From: SHYR01 sp036013055 | Lineage (GTDB): Bacteria; Chloroflexota; Dehalococcoidia; UBA2979 | NCBI GenBank assembly: GCA_036013055.1 | Contig: DASCQM010000012.1 | Coordinates: 62,001-126,000, forward strand | Reading direction: 5' to 3' | DNA: 64,000 nucleotides | Part shown: in pieces, positions 17,374 through 24,678 of the stretch | How positions within the stretch are numbered: position 1 is the first letter of the stretch | Layout of the letters: each line of letters starts with the position of its first letter | The notes under the pieces: model-generated | Told to the model about the DNA's origin: nothing | The model's input: only the letters and a program-made list of their open reading frames with translations | Databases searched by the model: none | Position numbers and translations under genes: made by a program

Positions 17374-17466
17374 ATGAAGCAGAGCTACGACCGCTGCCGT
17401 ACTACCAAGCGTGATCACTCGATCGCGTCGGGTAACCGTGCGCGCGGGGCCGGGGGCATTGCCTAG
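17374..17466 (+). CDS. Putative 30-residue leader peptide before acetyltransferase operon
   Basis: A short ORF (MKQSYDRCRTTKRD... ending GAGGIA) sits between a promoter at 17336-17364 and an intrinsic terminator at 17493-17522, upstream of two GNAT genes. It is Arg-rich (five Arg of 30) and has no clear ribosome site; the predicted transcript start makes it nearly leaderless. The arrangement, short ORF then terminator then enzyme genes, is that of translation-dependent attenuation. Translation is not proven; the same region could instead be a small untranslated RNA. Confidence 0.4.
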   Translation: MKQSYDRCRTTKRDHSIASGNRARGAGGIA

Positions 17467-17492
17467 TCGACGAGACGGGTACATCGCCACTG

Positions 17493-17522
17493 ACCGGCCC
17501 TCGAAACAGGGGCCGGTTTTTT
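17493..17522 (+). terminator. Intrinsic terminator / attenuator upstream of GNAT gene
   Basis: Perfect eight-base-pair stem ACCGGCCC / GGGCCGGT with a nine-base loop, followed by six T residues (17517-17522). It lies 25 bases before the first acetyltransferase ATG and after the short ORF, so it either ends a small RNA or attenuates the operon. Confidence 0.87.
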
Positions 17523-17547
17523 GTTGCGGCGGTGAAGGGAGCGAACG

Positions 17548-18132
17548 ATGGCACTGAGAGGCGAACAGATTCGATTGCGCGCAGTCGAGCGTTCCGACAC
17601 CCGTCGCGCGTGGGAGTTCATCAACGACCGCGAGGTCGTCGAGCACCTCGGCATCCGCTACCCGGCGACGATGAAGAGCGAAGAAGAGTGGAGCGAAAAG
17701 GCCGCCGCCGCCAACTCGTACGCCGAGTCGCAGTTCGCGATCGAACTCGCGGAGAGCGGCGAGTACATCGGCAACTGCGGGCTGCACCGCGTCAGCTACG
17801 AGGATCGGTCCGCCGAGGTCGGCATCGTGATCGGCGCGAAGGAGCAGTGGGGCAAGGGCTACGGCACGGACGCGCTGCGCACGCTCGTATTCTTCGGCTT
17901 CCGCGACCTGAACCTGCGACGCATCGCGCTCGACGTCGACGCGAACCACCCGGCCGCGATCAAGTCGTACGAGCGTGTGGGCTTCCAGCACGAAGGCCGC
18001 AGGCGCGCCGAGCACTGGCTGCGAGGGCAGGCGATCGACTTCCTCGCAATGAGCATCCTGCGCGCGGAGTTCGACGAGCTGTACGGGGCGTACGCTGAGC
18101 CCGGGGAAGGGGTGAGCCATGCTCCCGCCTGA
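17548..18132 (+). CDS. GNAT family N-acetyltransferase (RimJ/RimL-like)
   Basis: Acetyl-CoA-dependent acetyltransferase of the RimJ/L or SpeG-like branch. The 194-residue product has RLRAVERSDTRRAWEFINDREVVEHLG at the N-terminus, the acetyl-CoA loop EQWGKGYGTDALRTLVFF (Q/RxxGxG), and the closing NHPAAIKSYERVGFQHEGRRR strand. Ribosome site GGGAG before ATG 17548. It overlaps the next acetyltransferase by 14 bases. The substrate (protein N-terminus, antibiotic or small amine) cannot be inferred. Confidence 0.88.
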   Translation: MALRGEQIRLRAVERSDTRRAWEFINDREVVEHLGIRYPATMKSEEEWSEKAAAANSYAESQFAIELAESGEYIGNCGLHRVSYEDRSAEVGIVIGAKEQWGKGYGTDALRTLVFFGFRDLNLRRIALDVDANHPAAIKSYERVGFQHEGRRRAEHWLRGQAIDFLAMSILRAEFDELYGAYAEPGEGVSHAPA

Positions 18133-18721
18133 ATCTGGCCTCTACGGGGAGCGCGTGCGGCTGCGGCCGATGGAGATGGAGGACGCCGCACAGTTCGCAG
18201 AGTGGTTCAGCAATCCCGACCTGATGCAGTGGCTCGCAGTGCCACCGTTTCAGATGTCACTCGCCGCCGAAGAAGAACTGCTACGGCCGAGACTCACGAA
18301 CGACTGGGAGAACAACGTCGCTTTCGCGATCGAGGCGACCGATGTGGGCGACGAGCCGGTGCTGATCGGCAACGTGGAGCTGCGGCTGATCAGTCCGGTG
18401 GCCCGTCTCGGCGACCTGGGGATCGCGATTGCGGACCCCGAGTACTGGAGCCGCGGTTACGGTGAGGACGTAGTGCGCACGATCTGCCGCTACGGGTTCG
18501 AGGATCTTGATTTGCACCGGATCGGGCTGACGACCGCGGGGCACAACGCCCGCGCCAGGCGCTCGTACGAGAAGGTTGGTTTCGTCGTCGAAGGCAGCAT
18601 GCGCGAGAGCCGCTACGTCTCCGGGCGCTACTACGACACGACGGTGATGGGTCTGCTGCGCAGCGAGTTCGAGTTGGGCGGGCCTCAATCAGGCCGTGCC
18701 GATGCCGGCGGGGGAGCGTAA
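18119..18721 (+). CDS. GNAT family N-acetyltransferase (RimJ/RimL-like), second copy
   Basis: A 200-residue paralogue of the preceding gene: GERVRLRPMEMEDAAQFAEWFSNPDLMQWLAV, acetyl-CoA loop EYWSRGYGEDVVRTICRYGF and HNARARRSYEKVGFVVEGSMRE. Sequence divergence from its neighbour is large, so this is an old duplication or two recruited family members. Overlap with both neighbours (14 bases upstream, four-base gap downstream) indicates one operon with the methyltransferase. Confidence 0.87.
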   Translation: MLPPESGLYGERVRLRPMEMEDAAQFAEWFSNPDLMQWLAVPPFQMSLAAEEELLRPRLTNDWENNVAFAIEATDVGDEPVLIGNVELRLISPVARLGDLGIAIADPEYWSRGYGEDVVRTICRYGFEDLDLHRIGLTTAGHNARARRSYEKVGFVVEGSMRESRYVSGRYYDTTVMGLLRSEFELGGPQSGRADAGGGA

Positions 18722-18725
18722 CAAC

Positions 18726-19496
18726 GTGAGCCACGAGCCAGTAGTCGATTCGCTTTACGGCGAGTTCGCAGACGAGTACGACGACCGCCACGGCACGGTC
18801 GGTGTGCGCGGGATGCCGGACATCCCGTTCTACAGCCGGCTGGCGCTTGAGGCGGGTGGAGCGGTCGTCGAGCTCGGCGTCGGCACGGGCAGGGTAGCGA
18901 TTCCGTCGGTGCTCGCTGGCGCGCGGGTGCTGGGGATCGACCTCTCTTCGCGGATGCTCGCGATCGCACGTCGGAAGGCGGTGGCGCAGCGCGTCGAGCG
19001 TGAGCTTGGCCTGGTGCTCGGCGACATGCGCCGCTTCGCGCTCACCCGTCCGGCGGCGCTGGTCACGATCCCTTTCCGCGCGTTCCTCCACAACCTCACG
19101 ACGGATGATCAACTGGCGACGCTCGCCTCGTGCCGCGCGGCGCTGCGGCCGGGAGGGCGTCTCGCGCTCAACATCTTCAACCCCGACCTTGCGATGATCG
19201 CTGACTGGATGAAGCTCTCGCCGGAGGATCGCGTGCGCCCCGATGCGTTGGTCGCGGACGCGTGGGAGAGTTGCGACTATGACCCCTCGCGGCAGCGCAT
19301 CGACTCCGTCGTGCGTATGCGCGGGCCGGACGGGGAGCGTCGGATCGCGTTTCGCACGCGCTGGGTCTATCGATTCGAGATGCAGCACCTGCTGGAGCGC
19401 AGCGGGTTCGAGGTGGAGACGCTCCACGGCGATTTCGAGGGCACCGCCTTCGACGTCAGCTCACCGGAGATGGTCTGGGTCGCGCGTGCAGTCTGA
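18726..19496 (+). CDS. Class I SAM-dependent methyltransferase
   Basis: A 256-residue Rossmann-fold methyltransferase: motif I VVELGVGTGRVAIP, acidic strand 2 VLGIDLSSRMLAIAR, GDMRRFAL (motif II) and LRPGGRLALNIFNP (motif III region). GTG 18726 is preferred because GGGGGAG lies 8-9 bases upstream; an in-frame ATG at 18696 would overlap the previous gene. Substrate unknown. Third gene of the acetyltransferase operon, suggesting a modification set, possibly for resistance or tailoring; this is inference. Confidence 0.88.
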   Translation: MSHEPVVDSLYGEFADEYDDRHGTVGVRGMPDIPFYSRLALEAGGAVVELGVGTGRVAIPSVLAGARVLGIDLSSRMLAIARRKAVAQRVERELGLVLGDMRRFALTRPAALVTIPFRAFLHNLTTDDQLATLASCRAALRPGGRLALNIFNPDLAMIADWMKLSPEDRVRPDALVADAWESCDYDPSRQRIDSVVRMRGPDGERRIAFRTRWVYRFEMQHLLERSGFEVETLHGDFEGTAFDVSSPEMVWVARAV

Positions 19497-19567
19497 CGTC
19501 GGATCGGGTCAGATTCGTATCTGAGAGGACTTCTCTGAGTTCCTCAGAAAGAGTCAATTTCGAACGG

Positions 19568-19595
19568 TTGACAAGCGAAAATCGTCGAGTATGCT
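19568..19595 (+). promoter_or_regulatory. Sigma70-type promoter for the c-di-AMP riboswitch transcript
   Basis: Consensus TTGACA at 19568-19573, a 16-base spacer and TATGCT at 19590-19595. Transcription would begin near 19602, about 35 bases before the riboswitch core. Confidence 0.72.
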
Positions 19596-19633
19596 CTTGT
19601 TGTCACAATCACGAACTAACCGCGAGTGTGATT

Positions 19634-19785
19634 GACGCAGGGATGCGTCCTGCCTAATCCGTCCCAAAGGAGGGACCGGGGGAACCAAATTCATGGGGTG
19701 AATCCTTCCAACTCCAATGGAAGGACGGGTCAAATCTGCTCGACCCGAACCCGTCAGCTAACCCCGGAGGCAGTAGAAGCAGGCC
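19634..19785 (+). promoter_or_regulatory. c-di-AMP riboswitch (ydaO/yuaA type)
   Basis: Conserved blocks of the ydaO motif appear in order: CTAATCCGTC (19654-19663), GACCGGGGGAACCA (19674-19687), TGGGGTGAATCC (19694-19705) and CCGAACCCGTCAGCTAACCCC (19744-19764, last bases approximate), closed by pairing of GCAGG...CCTGC-type flanks. It is followed by a GCCGGT/ACCGGC hairpin at 19791-19806 and the ribosome site of a zinc-ribbon gene. ydaO riboswitches usually switch genes off when c-di-AMP is high. Recognition is from memory of the consensus; boundaries are approximate. Confidence 0.88.
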
Positions 19786-19836
19786 CCCAGCCGGTGGGAT
19801 ACCGGCGGAGACGGTTTCTCTATAAGGAGAGGTGAG

Positions 19837-20049
19837 ATGATCACCACCGCCCCGCCCAAGAATTGTCCTCGCTGCAAAGGCCTCATGATCATCGAAGATG
19901 ATTCATACGGTCAGTTCGGCACCTGCATCGCGTGCGGCTTTGTGCATGAGTCACAGCGCCCCGACCCGCAGGAACTGTTGGAGGAGGAGCGCCTCGCTGC
20001 TGGCAAGCAGCGCCGTCGCCAGCCTTCCCACGGAAAGCTGCGACTGTAG
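19837..20049 (+). CDS. Small zinc-ribbon protein under c-di-AMP riboswitch
   Basis: A 70-residue protein with two CxxC knuckles, NCPRCKG (Cys10, Cys13) and GTCIACG (Cys30, Cys33), separated by 16 residues: a rubredoxin-like zinc ribbon. The C-terminal half is charged (EELLEEERLAAGKQRRR-like) and ends basic, suggesting contact with nucleic acid or a protein partner. Strong ribosome site AAGGAGAGGTG before ATG 19837. It is the only gene between the riboswitch and the hairpins at 20066-20138, so it is probably the sole target. No family name recognised. Confidence 0.78.
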   Translation: MITTAPPKNCPRCKGLMIIEDDSYGQFGTCIACGFVHESQRPDPQELLEEERLAAGKQRRRQPSHGKLRL

Positions 20050-20065
20050 GCCAACGAGAACAACA

Positions 20066-20138
20066 GCCGGGTGATCCGTCACCCGGCGGGCAAGAACAGT
20101 AAGAGGACCCGCCGCGAGGCGGGTCCTCTTACTGTTCT
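20066..20138 (+). terminator. Tandem perfect hairpins after zinc-ribbon gene
   Basis: First hairpin 20066-20087: nine-base-pair perfect stem with a TCCG loop. Second 20093-20138: 21-base-pair perfect stem (20093-20113 with 20118-20138) and a GCGA tetraloop. No T-run follows the second (CTCACTG). The position suggests transcript end or 3' end protection; the perfect 21-pair stem is unusually long for an intrinsic terminator. Confidence 0.6.
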
Positions 20139-20340
20139 CTCACTGACGGATCGGGCGGAGTGGCACCCCGCCAGCGGCCCATTGTTGGCTCCGTGCCGCA
20201 GGATTTGCGGCGTCTCGTCTCGCCATCGCACACGTTTTCTGACGGTAGATTTCAGGTGAACGCCCCGAAACTGCGGGGGTTTCCCTATGCGGTGCCGGCC
20301 CTAGGGGAAATAGCATTTCGTTGGTGAGCGAGGTGCCGAA

Positions 20341-20550
20341 ATGACAGACCTGGAAATCGTTACAGCCGAACGTAATTCGTGCGTCCACCACTGGGTGCTC
20401 GGCGATCCGGCGGCGGGCGAAGTGCAGGGTGAATGCAAGCGCTGCCTGGCGACGAAAGTCTTCCCGGCGGCTCCCGATTCGACCCAACGTTTTGACGATT
20501 ATCGAGAGATGACGGCCCCCACCGGCTATCAGCAGCGACTGTCCGCGTAG
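20341..20550 (+). CDS. Small Cys/His protein, probable zinc-binding
   Basis: A 69-residue protein with SCVHHWVLG (Cys14, His16, His17) followed by GECKRC (Cys32, Cys35), a C-x-H...C-x2-C ribbon-like arrangement. Similar short HHW...CKRC proteins occur in Chloroflexota, function unknown. The ribosome site GAGCGAGG lies before ATG 20341. The leader 20255-20340 can form CCCCG/CGGGG and TTTCCC/GGGAAA hairpins. Probably unrelated in regulation to the riboswitch gene because of the hairpins between them. Confidence 0.65.
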   Translation: MTDLEIVTAERNSCVHHWVLGDPAAGEVQGECKRCLATKVFPAAPDSTQRFDDYREMTAPTGYQQRLSA

Positions 20551-20663
20551 CCGCTTCGTTCCCCGGAATTACCAGCCGCGCGGCGACCGGACGGTTCCGC
20601 GCACGGCTCTGGTCGATTGGGGATTCGACGCATACGATGCCAGCCCTTTCACCGGGAGGTGAC

Positions 20664-21425
20664 ATGACCAGCACGGATCAGAATCGGGACGCAGCTCCCG
20701 TCACCCGCAACCGTTCCACGCGCGCCGGAGCACAGCGCATCCGCCTCCTTGTTGTGGACGACCACGCGCTGCTGCGGCAGGCGCTCCGCTCGCTGATGGA
20801 CGGGCAGGAGAACTTCGAGGTCGTCGGCGAGGCGACGAACGGTCGCGAGGCTGTCGATGTCGCTGAGCGGCTCCGCCCGGACGTCGTGCTGATGGACATG
20901 GTGATGCCCGGCCTGAATGGCGTCGAGGCGACGCGCCAGCTTCAGAAGCGTGTGCCGGCGGCCAAGGTGCTGATCCTCACCGCCTACCTGGAAGACGAAC
21001 GCCTGCTGCAGGCGCTGCGTTCCGGCGCGTCCGGGTACGTGGTCAAGAACTCCGACCTCGAAGAGCTGATGCTGGCGATCCAGTCGGTCTACCGCGGGAA
21101 CACGTATTTCTCGACCGCCGTCTCGCAGGAGATCGCCGTCAACGAGGTGATGCTCCAGGCGAAGCAGCCTGAGGCGAAGACAGGGTACGACCTGCTCACG
21201 AACCGTGAGCGCGAAGTGCTCCAGTTGATCGCGGAGGGGCTCTCGAACCAGCGCATCGCCGACGAACTGGTGATCAGCGTGAAGACGGTTGAAGCGCACA
21301 AGGCGCACATCATGAGCAAGCTTCACGCACGAAACCGCACCGACCTGATCCGGTACGCGATCAAGCGCGGACTCGTCGGGCTTGAGAGCCCGGACGTGGA
21401 CCAGGATCAACTGCGAGCCGGCTAG
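20664..21425 (+). CDS. NarL/FixJ-type response regulator
   Basis: A 253-residue transcription regulator: receiver domain (about residues 27-145) with LLVVDDHALLRQAL, phosphoacceptor Asp in DVVLMDMVMPG, TAYLED and switch Lys in GYVVKNSDLEEL; C-terminal LuxR helix-turn-helix LTNREREVLQLIAEGLSNQRIADELVISVKTVEAHK. ATG 20664 follows GGGAGGTGAC; an upstream start at 20637 lacks a ribosome site. No partner kinase is adjacent. Its position before flbD-mot genes may reflect former control of motility. Confidence 0.92.
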   Translation: MTSTDQNRDAAPVTRNRSTRAGAQRIRLLVVDDHALLRQALRSLMDGQENFEVVGEATNGREAVDVAERLRPDVVLMDMVMPGLNGVEATRQLQKRVPAAKVLILTAYLEDERLLQALRSGASGYVVKNSDLEELMLAIQSVYRGNTYFSTAVSQEIAVNEVMLQAKQPEAKTGYDLLTNREREVLQLIAEGLSNQRIADELVISVKTVEAHKAHIMSKLHARNRTDLIRYAIKRGLVGLESPDVDQDQLRAG

Positions 21426-21448
21426 CGCCATCCGCTGAGAGACCGTTG

Positions 21449-21477
21449 AGACGCCCGGCACGTGCCGGGCGTCTTTG
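21449..21477 (+). terminator. Intrinsic terminator after response regulator
   Basis: Twelve-base-pair stem AGACGCCCGGCA / TGCCGGGCGTCT (21449-21460 with 21463-21474) followed by a short T-run. It lies 24 bases after the response-regulator stop and separates that gene from flbD. The rest of the gap to 21680 shows no clear promoter or other element. Confidence 0.75.
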
Positions 21478-21680
21478 ATCCTGTCGCGGATCTCTGTCGT
21501 GGAATGCCCATTGCCTCGTGCCTGGCGCGGGTAGCAGTGCGATCAGTTCAGGGGACTCTCCCGACAGTTAGGTGCGTCGGACGCCGGTGTTGGGGAGCGC
21601 CCTAATACGGTTCCCGGCGTGCGAGTCGAACAATGGCTGTCAGCGCAATTCGTGCGCTTCGTGCTCTGTCGGAGGACCCC

Positions 21681-21959
21681 ATGATCAAGCTGACACGACT
21701 GGATGGCAGCGAGTTATACGTCAACGCGGAGTTCATCCAGAGCGTTGAGAGCACGCCAGATACGCACATCATCCTGCTCAACGGGCACTCGTACGTGGTC
21801 ACTGAAGGTGACGACGACGTCGTCGAGCGGATCATCGAGTACCGGCGTGCCGCAGCGCTGCCAGCCGCACCCGGCCCCGGCGCCCGCTACGCGGCCGATG
21901 GCTCGACCGGTGGTGCTGGTGCCACCGACGGTGGCCATCTGCGCGTGGTTGAGGACTAG
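21681..21959 (+). CDS. flbD: Flagellar FlbD family protein
   Basis: A 92-residue protein beginning MIKLTRLDGSELYVNAEFIQSVE, then PDTHIILLNGHSYVVTEGDDDVVERI: the whole FlbD (SwrD-like) domain, which in Firmicutes raises flagellar motor power through stator function. A Gly/Ala/Pro-rich tail follows residue 60. Ribosome site GGAGG at 21671-21675 fixes ATG 21681. First gene of the motility remnant, 12 bases before motA, matching the flbD-motA-motB-fliL-fliM order of intact flagellar loci. Confidence 0.9.
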   Translation: MIKLTRLDGSELYVNAEFIQSVESTPDTHIILLNGHSYVVTEGDDDVVERIIEYRRAAALPAAPGPGARYAADGSTGGAGATDGGHLRVVED

Positions 21960-21971
21960 CGAGAACCGCGC

Positions 21972-22793
21972 GTGGATCTCGTCACCGTCATCGGGTTCGC
22001 CGTTGCCTTCATCGGCATCATCGGTGGGTTCACCATCGAGGGTGGATCGATCGCCGGGCTGATCAACCTCCCCGGCTTCCTGATCGTCGTCGTGGGGACG
22101 CTGGGCGCCACGATGATTTCGTTCCCGCTCGAGAAGATTATCGCGATCCCCAAGCTCTACATGTCGGCGCTGTTCAACAAGCTGAGCGTGCATGCGCAGC
22201 ACATGGGCAACGAGTTGGTCGAGATGGCGGGCAAGGCGCGCCGAGAGGGGCTGCTCTCGCTCGAAGACGACGTCTCGAACATCGATGACGCCTTCGCGAA
22301 GAAGGGCATGATGCTGATGATCGACGGCACCGACCCGGATGCGCTGCGCTCGATAATGGAGATCGACATCGATGCGGTGGCCGCGCGGCACCGCGAGAAC
22401 GCGAAGGTGTTCGAGGCCGGAGGTGGGTTCGCCCCGACACTCGGCGTACTCGGCGCCGTGATGGGGCTGATCACGGTGCTGGGCCACCTCGGTGGACCGC
22501 CGGAAGAGCTCGGACACGGCATCGCCACGGCATTCGTCGCCACGTTCTACGGGGTCGGCATGGCGAACGTGATCCTGCTGCCGATCGCGGAGAAATTGAA
22601 GGTCCGTTCCCAGGAAGAGCGGATGGTGCGGGAGATGATCCTTGAAGGGATCATGTCGATTCAGGCAGGGGACAACCCGCGGATCGTGCGCGAGAAGCTC
22701 AACTCCTTCCTCTCACCATCGGAGCGCGACGACGGTGACGGCGACGACGCGCCGCCCGATGCAGGCGCCGCCCCAGCAGCCGATGCCGCATGA
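21972..22793 (+). CDS. motA: Flagellar motor stator protein MotA
   Basis: A 273-residue proton/ion channel subunit with spans near residues 1-20, 30-50, 155-175 and 185-205, and the MotA/TolQ signature GGGFAPTLGVLGAVMGLITVL...ELGHGIATAFVATFYGVGMANVI (in separate segments). Cytoplasmic residues for rotor contact lie between spans 2 and 3. GTG start at 21972. The C-terminal 25 residues are Asp/Ala/Pro-rich. It overlaps motB by four bases (ATGA). Looks fully functional although no rotor or export genes follow. Confidence 0.92.
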   Translation: MDLVTVIGFAVAFIGIIGGFTIEGGSIAGLINLPGFLIVVVGTLGATMISFPLEKIIAIPKLYMSALFNKLSVHAQHMGNELVEMAGKARREGLLSLEDDVSNIDDAFAKKGMMLMIDGTDPDALRSIMEIDIDAVAARHRENAKVFEAGGGFAPTLGVLGAVMGLITVLGHLGGPPEELGHGIATAFVATFYGVGMANVILLPIAEKLKVRSQEERMVREMILEGIMSIQAGDNPRIVREKLNSFLSPSERDDGDGDDAPPDAGAAPAADAA

Positions 22794-23560
22794 GCAAACC
22801 ACCCGAGGCCGAGAAGGAAAACGCCGAACGATGGGTACTCTCGTACGCCGACCTGGTAACGCTGCTGCTCGGGTTCTTCATCATTCTCTGGGCAACGTCT
22901 GACGTGAACGCCACAAAGTTTCAAGCACTCGCACGCGGTCTCTCAGAGGCCTTCAACGTCGGCGTGAAGTCGGGTGCCGAGGGTGGTTCGGCGATCTTTG
23001 ACGGTGGCAGCGGCATCATCCCGGACACGGCGTCGATCAGCATCCTGCAACTCGACTTTGAGAGCATCCGGAGCCAGATCGCGCGGGGCTCCGTGGCGAA
23101 CGGCTTCGACAGTGACCTGATCGAGGTCACGCAGTACGAGCAACGGGTCGTGATCCGGCTTGCCGACAATCTGGTCTTCCCCTCCGCCAGCGCCGCGCTC
23201 CGTGACGAGGCACTCCCAGTGCTGACGGTAATCGGGTCGGTCATCGCCGCCCTGCCGAACGAGATCCGGGTGGAAGGGCACACCGACAACGTTCCGATCG
23301 ACACGGTTGGCTACCCGACGAACTGGGAGCTTTCATCGGCGCGGGCGACCGCGGTTCTGCGCCATCTCGTCGAGAAGGGCGGACTCTCCCCGGAGCGTGC
23401 GTTCGCCGCTGGTTTCGGAGAATTTCGCCCGGTGACATCGAATCTGACGCCGGAGGGCCGGGCCAGGAATCGTCGGGCCGACATTGTCGTGCTCTACGAC
23501 AACGAGAAGCTGCTCGACGCACCTGATCTTGTGCCGTTTGAGCTGGATCTAGAGGAGTAG
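22790..23560 (+). CDS. motB: Flagellar motor stator protein MotB (OmpA-like)
   Basis: A 256-residue protein with one N-terminal span WVLSYADLVTLLLGFFIIL containing the channel Asp (SYAD), and a C-terminal OmpA/peptidoglycan-binding domain: LVFPSASAALRDEA, RVEGHTDNVPIDT, NWELSSARATAVLRHLVEKGG and EGRARNRRADIVV. All residues expected for a working stator are present. Its stop abuts fliL. Confidence 0.93.
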   Translation: MSKPPEAEKENAERWVLSYADLVTLLLGFFIILWATSDVNATKFQALARGLSEAFNVGVKSGAEGGSAIFDGGSGIIPDTASISILQLDFESIRSQIARGSVANGFDSDLIEVTQYEQRVVIRLADNLVFPSASAALRDEALPVLTVIGSVIAALPNEIRVEGHTDNVPIDTVGYPTNWELSSARATAVLRHLVEKGGLSPERAFAAGFGEFRPVTSNLTPEGRARNRRADIVVLYDNEKLLDAPDLVPFELDLEE

Positions 23561-23562
23561 TG

Positions 23563-24114
23563 ATGCCGAAGCGAATGGTGATGATCGGTGGCGGCGCGGG
23601 TGCGCTGGTGGTTGTCGCCCTGCTGTTCTTTGTCTTCGTCGGCATGCCCGGCGGCGGCGATGCGCCCGAAGACGCGGAGGCGGCGGCCGATGGCGAGACG
23701 GCGCACGCGGCCGAGGGTGAGGGCGAAGGCGAGGAATTCATCCCGTTCCGCATCCCGGGGCGATTGGGGCCGTATCTCACACTCGACGATCGCGTCTTCA
23801 CGCTGGTGAGTTCACCCGATAGTCCGCGCTACGTGAAGCTCCAGGTCGTGCTCGAATTCGAGACGGACCACGAGGATTGGTTCCATCTCACCGGCGAAGC
23901 GCTGGAAGAGGAACTTGAGGAGATCCGCGAGGAGCTTCCGGTGTTCCTGCTTGAGGATGCCGTCACGTCCGTCGTCAGCAGCAAGACGATCGCTGACATC
24001 TCGTCGCCACAGGGCAAGGACGACCTCCGGGACGAGCTTCACGCTGTCGTCACGGCGCTGCTCCCCGAGGAGCACCTGGGACGCGTGATGTTCACGAATT
24101 TCATCACCCAGTGA
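23563..24114 (+). CDS. fliL: Flagellar basal body-associated protein FliL
   Basis: A 183-residue protein: one N-terminal span (about 8-27), an acidic Glu/Ala-rich linker (to about 60), then the FliL periplasmic domain with LGPYLTLDDRVFTLVSSPDSPRYVKLQVVLEFE split at residues 65-100 and the closing VMFTNFITQ, the classic FliL C-terminus. ATG 23563 is preferred over GTG 23560 because AGAGGAG lies 5 bases upstream. Sits directly before the FliM-FliW chimera, where fliM is expected. Confidence 0.9.
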   Translation: MPKRMVMIGGGAGALVVVALLFFVFVGMPGGGDAPEDAEAAADGETAHAAEGEGEGEEFIPFRIPGRLGPYLTLDDRVFTLVSSPDSPRYVKLQVVLEFETDHEDWFHLTGEALEEELEEIREELPVFLLEDAVTSVVSSKTIADISSPQGKDDLRDELHAVVTALLPEEHLGRVMFTNFITQ

Positions 24115-24168
24115 CGGGCACAACCGTCACTCCAACGACGACCAGAACGCACGTGGAGGTCCGGGCAC

Positions 24169-24675
24169 ATGGCTGAATCGAGAGCGCTCTCCCAATGGGA
24201 GATTGATGCGCTACTAAACCAGATTCCGGACGGTGAGGCGGAAGGTGAAGACCCCGCTGAGGGCGCCTCCGCACCGGTGATCCCGCAGACGGATCGTGCG
24301 TTCACACGCACGATCAAGAGCTATGACTTCCGTCGTCCAGACAAGTTTTCGAAAGAGCAGTGGCACACGCTGCAATCGGTGAAGTCGACGCACGTCGGAT
24401 TCCCGCTACTCGAGCCGTTCCTGTTCTACCCGGAGTACGGGTTTGAGTTGCCCGACTCGGACGCCTCGATCCTCGGCCTGAAGGGGCCGGAGGACGCGCT
24501 CGTGCGCTGCGTGCTCACGCTGCGTGAAGACGCGGAGGAGACGACCGCCAATCTGCTGGCACCGATCATCCTCAACCGGCGCACGCGGCAGGGCAGGCAG
24601 GTCGTGCTGCAGGGGACGAACCTCTCACTGAGGTATCCCGTCTTCACGGCGCTGCGTGAACCCGCGGATGCCTGA
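24169..24675 (+). CDS. FliM N-terminus fused in frame to FliW C-terminal half (chimera)
   Basis: A 168-residue protein made of two unrelated flagellar pieces. Residues 1-71 match the start of the switch protein FliM: the CheY-binding peptide LSQWEIDALL (7-16), an acidic linker, and YDFRRPDKFSKEQWHTLQ (52-69), which normally opens the FliM middle domain. From about residue 77 the sequence matches the second half of the assembly factor FliW: LEPFLFYPEYGFELPD, GPEDALVRCVLTL, TTANLLAPIILNRRTRQGRQVVLQ and SLRYPVF. The FliM middle and C-terminal domains and the FliW N-terminal part are missing. Position between fliL (before fliM in normal loci) and csrA (after fliW) fits one deletion with end points near 24376-24400. 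Confidence 0.85.
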   Translation: MAESRALSQWEIDALLNQIPDGEAEGEDPAEGASAPVIPQTDRAFTRTIKSYDFRRPDKFSKEQWHTLQSVKSTHVGFPLLEPFLFYPEYGFELPDSDASILGLKGPEDALVRCVLTLREDAEETTANLLAPIILNRRTRQGRQVVLQGTNLSLRYPVFTALREPADA

Positions 24676-24678
24676 GCG

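Noticed and set aside
17374..17466. T-box or known riboswitch upstream of the GNAT genes
   Set aside because: No AGGGTGGNACCGCG T-box sequence or other recognised aptamer core; treated as short ORF plus terminator.
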